From contig NZ_JAENHL010000008.1 in NCBI RefSeq assembly GCF_016595235.1, forward strand, positions 1,014,624-1,078,623: a DNA stretch of 64,000 bases, read 5' to 3'. Below the pieces are notes generated by a model, which worked only from the letters and a program-made list of their open reading frames with translations, did not search any database and was not told the DNA's origin. The translations under genes were made by a program, and so were the position numbers. Below, in pieces: positions 34,132 to 42,389 of this stretch. This stretch comes from Taklimakanibacter albus. Its GTDB lineage: Bacteria; Pseudomonadota; Alphaproteobacteria; Rhizobiales; Aestuariivirgaceae. How positions within the stretch are numbered: the first letter of the stretch is position 1; the number at the start of each line of letters is the position of its first letter.

Positions 34132-34812
34132 ATGTCGCTCACGCTCTACAGCCACCCGCTCGCCTCCTTCTGCCACAAGGTGCTGATCGCACTTTATGAG
34201 AACGGCACGCCGTTTCGGGCCGAGATGGTCGATCTCGGCGATCCGGGATCGGCCGCGGCCCATATAGAGCGCTGGCCGGTGGGCAAGATGCCGGTGCTGT
34301 TCGATGCGGCGGCGAAGCGCGTCATCCCCGAGACCAGCATCATCATCGAATATCTGCAAGATCACTATCCCGGGCCGGTCACCCTGCTGCCGGCCGATCC
34401 TGAAGCGCGGCTTCAGGCGCGGCTGTGGGACCGCTTCTTCGATCTCTATGTTAATGTGCCGGTGGGCAAGATCGTCACCGACCGCATCCGCCCCGAGGGT
34501 CAGTCCGATCCGTATGGCGTGGCCGAGGCGCGCCGCCTGCTCGACACGGCCTATGGCATGATCGAGGGGCAGATGTCGGCGCATCGCTGGGCGAGCGGTG
34601 ATGACTTCACCCTCGCCGACTGCGCGGCGGCCCCGGCGCTCTTCTATGCCTCGATCGTGCAGCCTTTCGGCGACACACAGCATCACCTCGCCCGTTATCT
34701 GGAGCAGTTGCTGGAGCGCCCGTCGGTGCAGCGCGTCATCGCCGAGGCGCGGCCCTATTTCTCGATGTTTCCCTATCGCGAGGCGATGCCGGCGCGCTTT
34801 CTCAACGGATAG
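34132..34812 (+). CDS. Glutathione S-transferase family protein
   Basis: The 226-residue protein starts SLTLYSHPLASFCHKVLIALYE, a thioredoxin-like GST N-domain with the Ser/Cys active-site region, continues with GKMPVLFDAAAKRVIPETSIIIEYLQ (cis-Pro and the glutathione-binding E-T/S) and has an all-helical C-domain (SGDDFTLADCAAAPALFYA). Family members conjugate or reduce electrophiles. It is the first gene of a three-gene operon with an ArsR regulator and an SRPBCC protein, behind two strong palindromes. Confidence 0.9.
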   Translation: MSLTLYSHPLASFCHKVLIALYENGTPFRAEMVDLGDPGSAAAHIERWPVGKMPVLFDAAAKRVIPETSIIIEYLQDHYPGPVTLLPADPEARLQARLWDRFFDLYVNVPVGKIVTDRIRPEGQSDPYGVAEARRLLDTAYGMIEGQMSAHRWASGDDFTLADCAAAPALFYASIVQPFGDTQHHLARYLEQLLERPSVQRVIAEARPYFSMFPYREAMPARFLNG

Positions 34813-34818
34813 GAGGCG

Positions 34819-35154
34819 ATGATGAGACCAGAGCAGTTCGACCGCCTGTTCCATGCGCTGGCCGATCCCTATCGGCGCAACATGGTGGAGCAGCTTTCGC
34901 GCGGGCCGGCCACGGTCAGCGAGCTGGCCGAACCGATCGCCATTGCGCTGCCCTCGGCGCTCAAGCATCTCAAGGTGCTCGAGGATGGCGGCCTGGTGCG
35001 CTCGGAAAAGGCCGGGCGGGTGCGCACCTACCGCATGCGGCCCGATGCGCTCACTTCCGTCGCGCAGTGGGTGCGCCAGCGCGAAGCCCAGATGAACAAG
35101 GCCTTCGACCGCCTGGTCGAGGCCATGACCGAAACACCTGAGAGAGACGACTGA
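34819..35154 (+). CDS. ArsR-type winged-helix transcriptional regulator
   Basis: The 111-residue protein FDRLFHALADPYRRNMVEQLSRGPATVSELAEPIAIALPSALKHLKVLEDGGLVRSEKAGRVRTYRM is a compact ArsR winged helix without the ELCVCDL metal site, so it is of the non-metal subclass usually paired with SRPBCC/AHSA1 proteins. It lies six bases after the GST gene and two bases before the SRPBCC gene. It is the likely ligand of the two atagtttc palindromes. Confidence 0.9.
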   Translation: MMRPEQFDRLFHALADPYRRNMVEQLSRGPATVSELAEPIAIALPSALKHLKVLEDGGLVRSEKAGRVRTYRMRPDALTSVAQWVRQREAQMNKAFDRLVEAMTETPERDD

Positions 35155-35155
35155 C

Positions 35156-35626
35156 ATGGGTCTTCTTGTCCACCATACGAATTTCGTGATCGAGCGCGAC
35201 CTGCCGGGCAGCCCACGCCATGCCTTCCGCTTCTGGTCGGAACACAAAAACAAGCGGCAATGGACCAGCTGCCATCCGGACTGGACGGTCGAGGAGGATC
35301 ACCTCGACTTCCGCATCGACGGCTCGGAACGGGTGCGCTGGCGAACACCGGACGGCACCGAGAACGGCTTCCGCGCCACCTATTTCGACATCGTGCCGAC
35401 CGAACGTATCGTCTATGGCTATGCCATGAACAGCGGCACGAGGCAGATTTCGGCATCGCTGGTCACGGTGGAATTCACACCAGCGGACCAGCAGACACGC
35501 ATGACCTACACCGAGCAGGCCGTCTTCGCGGATGCTGCCGATGCCGATATCCGCAGCAGCGGCACTGGATGGGGCTTCGACCGGCTGGTGCTGGCTATCG
35601 AACAGAGTCTGGCGGTTTCGCACTAA
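35156..35626 (+). CDS. SRPBCC (AHSA1-like) family protein
   Basis: The 156-residue protein has the START/Bet v1-like pattern: VIERDLPGSPRHAFRFWSEHKNKRQW, then RVRWRTPDGTENGFRATYFDIVPTERIVYGYAM, TVEFTPADQQTRMTYTEQAVF and the C-terminal helix GTGWGFDRLVLAIEQSL. Such proteins bind small hydrophobic molecules; the ArsR-SRPBCC pair is a frequent two-gene unit. The ATG lies directly after the ArsR stop. Confidence 0.88.
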   Translation: MGLLVHHTNFVIERDLPGSPRHAFRFWSEHKNKRQWTSCHPDWTVEEDHLDFRIDGSERVRWRTPDGTENGFRATYFDIVPTERIVYGYAMNSGTRQISASLVTVEFTPADQQTRMTYTEQAVFADAADADIRSSGTGWGFDRLVLAIEQSLAVSH

Positions 35627-35649
35627 TAAGTTAGTCTCCTGGTCATGCC

Positions 35650-35805
35650 CCGCGGATCATGGCCGAAGCGAGCCCGGGCAAGACACTCGTCTCGCGCACC
35701 GTGAAGGACCTCGTGGTGGGGTCCGGTATCGCTTTCACGCCGGCCGGACGCCGCACACTTAAGGGAATTTCGGAAGACTGGGATTATTATGGGGTCAAGG
35801 GTTGA
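35650..35805 (+). pseudogene. Remnant of an adenylate/guanylate-cyclase-type protein, C-terminal fragment
   Basis: A short frame (ATG 35659, 48 residues to the TGA at 35803) reads PRIMAEASPGKTLVSRTVKD, then LVVGSGIAFTPAGRRTLKGI, then SEDWDYYGV. This is the final segment of bacterial class III cyclase domains (typical wording: PGE-VLVSRTVKDLVAGSG ... GEHELKGV ... W-LY-V). The similarity begins just upstream of the ATG and stops abruptly at about 35650; catalytic parts are absent. The piece is probably what is left after deletion of a cyclase/hydrolase gene. It was identified from memory of the family's wording, not from a search. Confidence 0.7.
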
Positions 35806-35925
35806 CCGATCCGCCGCTTGCCAACTCACATGTTGGATTACTGATACCGATTTGTGATTGATTGCCTGCTCGCCCTATGCTGTTATCGGCCATCTCAGGG
35901 CTTCCTGAGCAACCAGGTGACATGC

Positions 35926-37230
35926 ATGCGCCGCTTTCTGTCTGGATCAGTGTGCGTCGTCCTCTCCGTGCTTTTCAACATCTTCGCCGCAACCGCCGGC
36001 TTCGCTCAATCGCCCAATGACGACGATATCCACATATCGGCGATCGCCGAGTTCTATGCCATACACAGCTACTCGAAGCGCAAGAAGCACAAGGCACTGG
36101 CGGTCGGGCCGGGCGGTTATTGGAGCAACATCGACGGTCTGGCATCGGCCGCGGCCGCCCGCAAAGCCGCGCTTGCCGGTTGCAATCAGGTATTACGCAC
36201 CGCGCCCTACAAGAGTCTGGCGAAACGGCGTTGTGTCCTGTTCGATGTCGACGGCGAAAGAACCGGCAAAGGCAGTCCCGTCGGCATCCCCTTCGGCACC
36301 GCAGCCAGCGGGCCGGACCTCCCCTATGACTACGGAGGCAAGTGGGAAGCCACCAGCATGCCGCGGCGCGGCACGCTGCTTCTTCTCCATGGCTGCAATA
36401 AACTCCAGGATGTCGGCGGCTGGCTGCGGTCTTGGATCAACTTCTATCGCGCCAACGGCTTTCGGGTCGTCCTCCCCAACTCATTCGTTGAACCGCGCGG
36501 TCCGGAAATGTGCGGCGATCCCGGGGAGTTCGGAATCGATGTGCAATCGCGCAATGTCAAATTTCGCATCGCGCAAACCTTGCGCACCCTTGCCACCATT
36601 CGCCAGAAATATCCGGGCGAGCCGATCTATGTGCACGGACAGTCGGAGGGCGGCTATGTCGCTCAGGCGCTGGGTGAAAGGCTGGACGGCATCATCGTAA
36701 CCGGCGCGCCATGTGGGTTCGGCGCCGCCAGGACCTATCGGGCCGGCGAGGGAACGCCGATCATGTTCATCGCCGGCACCAAGGACGCGTCCATCTGGAA
36801 TGCGCGATCAGCGAAGCAACTTGCCTCTTATTGCAGGAAGGTAGACGGAGACGGCAAGATGACGACTGTCTCGGTCGCCGGCCTGGGTCACTACGCGGCG
36901 CTTTGGTGGCCCGGCGTTCGCGACGCCGTCAGCAAATTCCTGAAGGTCAAGCCGATCACCGTGCAGCGCAATGAAACCAAAGATGTGAAATTTCCCTACA
37001 TCACGCCCGCAGATCTGAAGCAATATCAGGACTTCAAACATCCCAAGGCCATCGCAGCCGCGAAGACCGGCGTGTGGTCGTGGTATCCGGAAGGCGAAAC
37101 CATGCTGGACAGCGAAGAGATGGCCCTGTTCGCTTGTGACGAAGCCGCCGGCGGTGATGCCTTTCTGGATGCCACCAACACGCATACCTGCGTCATCGTT
37201 GATCGGAACGGCAAGAGATTGGTCAAGTAA
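35926..37230 (+). CDS. Secreted alpha/beta-hydrolase-fold protein
   Basis: Starting at ATG 35926, residues 1-29 are a signal peptide (RRFLSGSVCVVLSVLFNIFA, cleavage after GFAQS or nearby). An N-terminal region of about 90 residues (AVGPGGYWSNIDGLASAAAARKAAL, two Cys) follows. Then comes a hydrolase core with the oxyanion strand GTLLLLHGCNKL, the nucleophile elbow VHGQSEGGYVAQ (Gly-x-Ser-x-Gly) and a His in SVAGLGHYAALWW. Several paired cysteines (GCNQ/RRCVLF, EMCGDP, GAPCGF) fit periplasmic disulfides. The substrate is unknown; dienelactone-hydrolase-like or esterase activity is possible. The frame opens upstream at 35854 but without a signal peptide there. Confidence 0.8.
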   Translation: MRRFLSGSVCVVLSVLFNIFAATAGFAQSPNDDDIHISAIAEFYAIHSYSKRKKHKALAVGPGGYWSNIDGLASAAAARKAALAGCNQVLRTAPYKSLAKRRCVLFDVDGERTGKGSPVGIPFGTAASGPDLPYDYGGKWEATSMPRRGTLLLLHGCNKLQDVGGWLRSWINFYRANGFRVVLPNSFVEPRGPEMCGDPGEFGIDVQSRNVKFRIAQTLRTLATIRQKYPGEPIYVHGQSEGGYVAQALGERLDGIIVTGAPCGFGAARTYRAGEGTPIMFIAGTKDASIWNARSAKQLASYCRKVDGDGKMTTVSVAGLGHYAALWWPGVRDAVSKFLKVKPITVQRNETKDVKFPYITPADLKQYQDFKHPKAIAAAKTGVWSWYPEGETMLDSEEMALFACDEAAGGDAFLDATNTHTCVIVDRNGKRLVK

Positions 37231-37253
37231 GGAGCGGAATCCCCGGCCAGAGA

Positions 37254-37958
37254 TCAGAACTTCAAGCTTCGCGCCAAGGCCAGCGTATCTTCCGCCAGCA
37301 CCCGCACATGATCGCGCAAGGCGGTCGAGGCGGCGGCGCCGTCGCGCTTGAGGAGCGCGCTGAAGACTTCCTCATGCTCGCGCAGCGCCGTCTCGGTGCG
37401 GCCTGGGCGGAAAGTGATGAAGCGGCGATAGGGCGACAGGCGCTTGTTCAAATGCTCGATCTGCTCGCTCAGCATCTGATTGTGAGCGGCCTTCTGGATC
37501 GCCTCGTGGAACTGCCCGTTGGTCTGATAGTATTTCTTGGGATCGAGCGATGAGGCGGCTTCGATGCAGGCGTGGTGCGTCTCGACGATCACTTTCTCAT
37601 CCGCTTCATCCATGCGCTCACACGCGAGACGGGCGGCCACGCCTTCGAGTTCGGCCACGACCTCGAACAGGTCCATCACCTCGCCGACCGTCGGGCGCGC
37701 CACGATGGCGCCGATGCGCGGCTGGAATTCGACCAGCCCCTTGGCGGCGAGCGCCCGCAAGGCCTCGCGCACCGGCGTGCGCGACACGGAATAATGATTG
37801 CCGATGGTGACTTCGTCGAGCTTGGCGCCCGGGGACAGGCGGCCTTCGATGATCTGCGTTTCGAGATCGGCGCCGATATCACTGCCGAGAGCCCAGCCCT
37901 TCTTACGCGGGCTTCCCTTCTTCGCGGGCCCTGGCGCTGCGGCAAGAACACTCTTCAT
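37254..37958 (-). CDS. GntR family (FCD subfamily) transcriptional regulator
   Basis: The 234-residue protein from ATG 37958 has the GntR winged helix (LETQIIEGRLSPGAKLDEVTIGNHYSVSRTPVREALRALAAKGLVEFQPRIGAIV) and an FCD ligand domain (LFEVVAELEGVAARLACERM, FHEAIQKAAHNQMLSEQI, HEEVFSALLKRDGAAASTALRDHV) with the His residues that usually bind a metal. It is divergent from the 17-gene operon beginning at 38254. A palindrome in the gap matches the known FCD operator type. The start at 38117 would extend across the leader and is rejected. Confidence 0.9.
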   Translation of the reverse strand: MKSVLAAAPGPAKKGSPRKKGWALGSDIGADLETQIIEGRLSPGAKLDEVTIGNHYSVSRTPVREALRALAAKGLVEFQPRIGAIVARPTVGEVMDLFEVVAELEGVAARLACERMDEADEKVIVETHHACIEAASSLDPKKYYQTNGQFHEAIQKAAHNQMLSEQIEHLNKRLSPYRRFITFRPGRTETALREHEEVFSALLKRDGAAASTALRDHVRVLAEDTLALARSLKF

Positions 37959-38140
37959 GTGATTCCCCGTATTCTTCCTGTGTAGCGCGCTTTGCCGCGG
38001 CGTGGGAACACCCCGCTGCAGGAATCGCGCCGAATCAATATGTTGGAGCACATCCACAACGCCCCCGCGCGGGTGCTTTCCAGACTCCTGGTGAGATCGG
38101 CTCCAATGGGCTTGCAATCGCTACGCTGAGTCATTAGGCT

Positions 38141-38154
38141 TCGTGTATACACGA
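38141..38154. promoter_or_regulatory. Predicted GntR/FCD operator
   Basis: tcgtgtatacacga, a perfect 14-base palindrome with the gtatac core of the FCD-subfamily consensus. It lies in the 295-base divergent gap, 113 bases before the first gene of the long operon. The rest of 37959-38253 shows no gene. Confidence 0.75.
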
Positions 38155-38253
38155 CGTACGCACAAATTATGACGGAAATGCCGCCCTGATGCAATTCATT
38201 CCCGACGCTCCGCACAAAAACCTCGCGGCCCGCCTTGGAGAAAGGCCAAGAAT

Positions 38254-39759
38254 GTGAGCGCGTCCGTGCCTTTGACCGACATTCGGGATTTCAAGCTTCA
38301 TATCGCTGGCGAATGGCAGACCGGCACCGGCGAGCGTCGGCAAGTGCGCAGTCCCGCCACGGGCACGCTGATCGCCACCGTCACCGAGGCAACAGATCAC
38401 GATGTGGCGGCGGCCTGTGATGCGGCCGCAGCGGCTTTTCCGGCCTGGGCGGCGACCGACACGGCCGAACGCGCCCGCCTGCTGCGTGGGCTCGCACGGA
38501 TCATCGCCGAACGCATGGACGGCCTGGCCGAGCTCGAATCTGCCGTGACCGGAAGGCCGATCCGCGAGATGCGGGCGCAAATGGGCCGTATTCCGGAATG
38601 GCTCGATTATTTCGCCGGCATCATTCTCGGCCTCGAAGGCGAAGCGAACCGCGTCAAAGGCGGCTTCCTCACTTATACGCAATACCGCCCCTATGGCGTC
38701 TGCGCGCTGCTGACGCCATGGAACCACCCGGTTCTCATCCTGGTGAAGAAACTCGCGGCGGCCCTTGCCGCCGGCAACACGCTGGTCATCAAGCCGTCGG
38801 AACTGGCGCCGGTTTCGCCGCTGCTCATCGCCCAATGGGCGCGCGAAGCGGGATTGCCTGCCGGGGCGGTCAATGTCGTCACCGGCGGGGCCACCGCCGG
38901 CGCGGCGCTGGTGAATAATCCCCAAGTTGCGCGCATCGATCTCACCGGCGGCACCACCACCGGCAAACGCGTCGCCGCCGCAGCCGCGGAACGGCTGGTG
39001 CCCTGCACGCTGGAGCTCGGCGGCAAGACGCCAGTCGTCATCTTCGCCGACAGCCAGCTCGACGAAGCGGTTGCCGGCGCGCTGTTCTCAGCCTTCGTCG
39101 CGGCCGGCCAGACCTGCGTCTCGGGCTCACGATTCCTGGTCGAGGACTCCATCTATCCACAGTTCATCGCCAAGCTGACCGAGCGGGTGAAACGTCTCAA
39201 GATCGGCGATCCGGCCCTGCCGGATACCGATATCGGGCCCGTCATCTCGGCTGCCTCGCGCGACCGCTGCTTCGCTTTCATCGCCGAAACGAAGGCCGAT
39301 GGCGCCCGCCTGCTCGTCGGCGGCGAGCGGCCGGCGCTTTCAAGTAATCTTAGCGACGGCTTCTTCGTGCCGCCGACCGTCTTCGCCGATGTCACGCCGA
39401 AGATGCGGCTCTTCCGCGACGAGGTGTTCGGCCCGGTCGTCAGCGTCACGCCGTTCCGCGACGAGGAGCACGCCCTGGCGCTTGCCAACGACTCGGACTT
39501 CGCGCTCGGCGCCGCCATCTGGAGCCGTGACATCATCAGGGCACATCGCGTGGCGGGCAAAATCCGCGCCGGCGTGACCTGGATCAACGACCATCACAAG
39601 AACGATCCACGCTCGATCTGGGGCGGCTATGACATGAGTGGCTATGGCAAGGAAAATGGCTGGGACGCACTCAAGAGCTATCTGACCAAAAGCAGCGTCG
39701 TGGTGCGCACCGAAGCCCAGTTCAGCGACTGGTTCGCCGGAGGCCATCGCTATGGCTGA
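38254..39759 (+). CDS. NAD(P)-dependent aldehyde dehydrogenase
   Basis: The 501-residue protein has LLTPWNHPVLILVKKLAAALAAGNTLVIKPSELAP (NAD-binding region and Lys), LTGGTTTGKRVAAAA, the general-base Glu in LELGGKTPVVIF, and the nucleophile Cys in AAGQTCVSGSRFLV. The C-terminus keeps EVFGPVVSVTPF. It oxidises an aldehyde to an acid. The start is GTG 38254, preceded by GGAGAAAGG. It is the first gene of the operon and overlaps the ABC ATPase gene by eight bases, so it should process an aldehyde formed by the downstream oxidase or aminotransferase. Confidence 0.92.
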   Translation: MSASVPLTDIRDFKLHIAGEWQTGTGERRQVRSPATGTLIATVTEATDHDVAAACDAAAAAFPAWAATDTAERARLLRGLARIIAERMDGLAELESAVTGRPIREMRAQMGRIPEWLDYFAGIILGLEGEANRVKGGFLTYTQYRPYGVCALLTPWNHPVLILVKKLAAALAAGNTLVIKPSELAPVSPLLIAQWAREAGLPAGAVNVVTGGATAGAALVNNPQVARIDLTGGTTTGKRVAAAAAERLVPCTLELGGKTPVVIFADSQLDEAVAGALFSAFVAAGQTCVSGSRFLVEDSIYPQFIAKLTERVKRLKIGDPALPDTDIGPVISAASRDRCFAFIAETKADGARLLVGGERPALSSNLSDGFFVPPTVFADVTPKMRLFRDEVFGPVVSVTPFRDEEHALALANDSDFALGAAIWSRDIIRAHRVAGKIRAGVTWINDHHKNDPRSIWGGYDMSGYGKENGWDALKSYLTKSSVVVRTEAQFSDWFAGGHRYG

Positions 39760-40558
39760 GCCGCGGCGCGTCCCACCACCGGCGCCGGAAGCCTTCGTCA
39801 GCATCGCCGGCCTGTCGCTTACCTATGGCGCACCTGGCCAGGTGCTGGTCAATGCGCTCCAGGATATCGACATCGCCATCGACAAGGGCCAATTCGTCTC
39901 GCTCATCGGCCCGTCCGGCTGCGGCAAGAGCACGCTCCTCCGCATCATCGGCGATCTTTTGTCGCCCAGCACCGGCAAGGTGCTGATCGGCGGCAGTGAG
40001 CCGCGCGAGGCGCGCCTCGACCGTGAGATCGGCTTCGTCTTCCAGGACGCGGCGCTCCTCGAATGGCGCCGCATCCGCGAGAACATCGCATTGCCGCTCG
40101 AATTGCGCGGCACGCCGAAAGCCGAACGCGAACGCAAGGCGGAAGAACTCATCCAGCTTGTCGGCCTCGATGGCTTCCAGAAAGCCTGGCCGCGTCAACT
40201 TTCGGGCGGCATGCGCCAGCGCGCGGCGATCGCCCGCGCCCTTTCCACCAATCCGCGCATCCTGCTGCTCGACGAGCCTTTCGGCGCGCTCGATCAGATC
40301 ACCCGCGACCGGCTCAATATGGAACTCGCCCGCATCCATGAAGTGACCGGCGTCACCGTGGTGCTCGTCACCCATTCGATCCGCGAGGCGGTGCTGCTTT
40401 CCGACCGTATCGTGGTGCTGACGCCGCGCCCGGGCCGCATCTCACGCTTTATCGATGTCGACCTGCCGCGCCCACGCGGCCTCGAAGTGCGCAATGACGA
40501 ACGTTTCGACGACCTCGTCCGCCTCGGCAACCGCGAGCTGGAAAAGGGTTATATGTGA
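39752..40558 (+). CDS. ABC transporter ATP-binding protein, NitT/TauT family
   Basis: The 268-residue ATPase has Walker A GPSGCGKST, Q-loop FVFQDAALLEWRRIREN, signature QLSGGMRQRAAIARALSTNP, Walker B ILLLDEPFGALDQITRD and switch THSIREAVLLSDRIVVL. All motifs are intact. It energises the permease at 40558 with the binding protein(s) at 41377 and perhaps 42390. Confidence 0.93.
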   Translation: MAEPRRVPPPAPEAFVSIAGLSLTYGAPGQVLVNALQDIDIAIDKGQFVSLIGPSGCGKSTLLRIIGDLLSPSTGKVLIGGSEPREARLDREIGFVFQDAALLEWRRIRENIALPLELRGTPKAERERKAEELIQLVGLDGFQKAWPRQLSGGMRQRAAIARALSTNPRILLLDEPFGALDQITRDRLNMELARIHEVTGVTVVLVTHSIREAVLLSDRIVVLTPRPGRISRFIDVDLPRPRGLEVRNDERFDDLVRLGNRELEKGYM

Positions 40559-41355
40559 TGTCGGATACGGTTCAGAAGCTTCTGCGGCCGAACGGCTTCG
40601 TCGACCTGGCCTGGCCTCCGGTCGCGGCCTTCATCGCCATCGTCATCCTGTGGGAAGGCCTGATCGCGGTCTTCGAAATTCCGGTTTACATACTGCCCTC
40701 GCCGGCGAGCATCTGGCTGGCGATCACCACCAATCCCGGTCCGCTTTTCGGCCATGCCGGCATCACGCTTTATGAAGCCGTCGCCGGCTTCATCATCGGC
40801 TCCCTGATGGGCGCCGTGCTCGGCACGGTCTTCGCTTATTCGAAGATCATCGCCCGTGGCCTGCTTCCCTATGTGATCGCCGCCAACACCATTCCGGTGG
40901 TCGCGGTGGCGCCGATCATCATCATCTGGTTCGGCCACGGCATCGGCTCGAAGATCGCCGTCACGGCGTTCCTGTCCTTCTTCCCACTGGCGCTCAACAT
41001 GATGAAGGGGCTGCAATCCTATGACCGCACGATCATGGACGTGTTCCATATCGCGGCGGCAAACGGCCCGCAGCGCTTCTTCAAGATGCGCCTGCCGAGC
41101 GCGCTGCCCTATGTCTTCGTTGGGCTGAAGCTCAATGTCACCTTCTCGGTGATCGGCGCCATCGTCGCCGAATTCGTGCAGGCCGACAAAGGCCTGGGCT
41201 TCGTCATCATGACGTCCTACCGCACGCTGGCCATGCCGAGATTGTGGGCCGCGATGCTCATGTCGGCGCTCATCGGCATCGCTTTCTTCGCGCTGATCGC
41301 TCTGCTCGAACGCATCTTCGTGCCGTGGCACGCCTCGGCGCAGGACAACCGATAA
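40558..41355 (+). CDS. ABC transporter permease, NitT/TauT family
   Basis: The permease of about 265 residues has six hydrophobic segments and the inner-loop motif VFHIAAANGPQRFFKMRLPSALPYVFVGLK. ATG 40558 shares one base with the ATPase stop (TGATG); a GTG at 40555 is an equal alternative with a four-base overlap. Length and hydropathy match SsuC/TauC. Confidence 0.92.
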   Translation: MSDTVQKLLRPNGFVDLAWPPVAAFIAIVILWEGLIAVFEIPVYILPSPASIWLAITTNPGPLFGHAGITLYEAVAGFIIGSLMGAVLGTVFAYSKIIARGLLPYVIAANTIPVVAVAPIIIIWFGHGIGSKIAVTAFLSFFPLALNMMKGLQSYDRTIMDVFHIAAANGPQRFFKMRLPSALPYVFVGLKLNVTFSVIGAIVAEFVQADKGLGFVIMTSYRTLAMPRLWAAMLMSALIGIAFFALIALLERIFVPWHASAQDNR

Positions 41356-41376
41356 CAAGCAACTAGGGAGTAGCAA

Positions 41377-42372
41377 ATGAATAGATTTCTCAAGACGCTC
41401 TTTGCCACGGCGGCGCTCGTCGCGGCGAGCCTGCCGGCCATGGCCGAAACCATGCGCCTCGAATGGGTGATGCAGGGCCAGTTCGCCGGCCCGATCGTCG
41501 CCTTCGAGAAAGGCTATTACAAGGAAGCGGGCGTCGACCTGCAGCTCCAGCCGGCAGGCCCGGACATCAAGGCCTCGGTGACGGTCGCCACCGGCGCCGA
41601 CACCTACGGCATCGGCCATGCCAATCAGGTCATCTCGGCGCGCGCCAATGGCGCACCGCTCGTCATGATCAGCCAGCACGGCCAGAAAAGCGCCACCACC
41701 TATATCGCCCGCAAGGACAGCGGCATCACCTCGATCAAGGACATGGCCGGCCACAGCGTCGGCCTGTGGTTCGGCGGCGACGAACAGGAATTCCTGGCGA
41801 TGCTGGCGAATGCCGGCATCGACCAGTCGGCGGTGAAAATCATCAGCCAGGGCTACGACATCATCGGCTGGCTCAACAAGGATTACGAAGTCATGCAGGT
41901 CACGCTCTATAACGAGTTGCTGCAGGTCTATCGCCAGGGTTTCAAGAAAGAAGATCTCGTCTTCATCGATCCGCCCGATGACGCCTCGCTGGTCAGCGGC
42001 GGCCTGTTCACCACCGAGAAGCAGATCCAGGAGAATCCGAAAGCGGTGCAGGCGGTGGTCGACGCCACCTTGCGCGGCTGGAAGGAAGCGCTCGCCGACC
42101 CGAAGGCGGCGGCCGAGATCGTGCTCAAATACAATAGCGAGCTCAAGCTCGACGAGCAGGTCGAGCAGATCAAGGCGATGGGCGATCTCTTCTGCGCCGG
42201 CCCGACGCTGAAAGGTGAGTTCGGCAAGTCGGAGCTCAAAATCTACGAAGTGGCGCAGAAGATCCTGGTCGGCGCCAAACTCATCGATCAGCCGATCGAT
42301 CTGAACAAGGCCTTCACCAACGCGTTCTGGGAGAAGGCGCCCGCCGACTACAAGACGCTCGACTGCAAATAA
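41377..42372 (+). CDS. ABC transporter substrate-binding protein, NMT1/THI5-like (exported)
   Basis: The 331-residue protein has a Sec signal peptide (residues 1-24, ending PAMAET). The mature part shows LEWVMQGQFAGPIVAFEKGYYKEAGVDLQLQPAGPD, YGIGHANQVISARANGAPLVMI, and IKDMAGHSVGLWFGGDEQEF, the NMT1/THI5 pattern. Relatives bind thiamine pyrimidines, riboflavin or sulfonates. It sits 21 bases after the permease. The gene that follows encodes a second protein of the same fold but without a signal peptide. Confidence 0.9.
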   Translation: MNRFLKTLFATAALVAASLPAMAETMRLEWVMQGQFAGPIVAFEKGYYKEAGVDLQLQPAGPDIKASVTVATGADTYGIGHANQVISARANGAPLVMISQHGQKSATTYIARKDSGITSIKDMAGHSVGLWFGGDEQEFLAMLANAGIDQSAVKIISQGYDIIGWLNKDYEVMQVTLYNELLQVYRQGFKKEDLVFIDPPDDASLVSGGLFTTEKQIQENPKAVQAVVDATLRGWKEALADPKAAAEIVLKYNSELKLDEQVEQIKAMGDLFCAGPTLKGEFGKSELKIYEVAQKILVGAKLIDQPIDLNKAFTNAFWEKAPADYKTLDCK

Positions 42373-42389
42373 AGGACAACAGGCATTCC

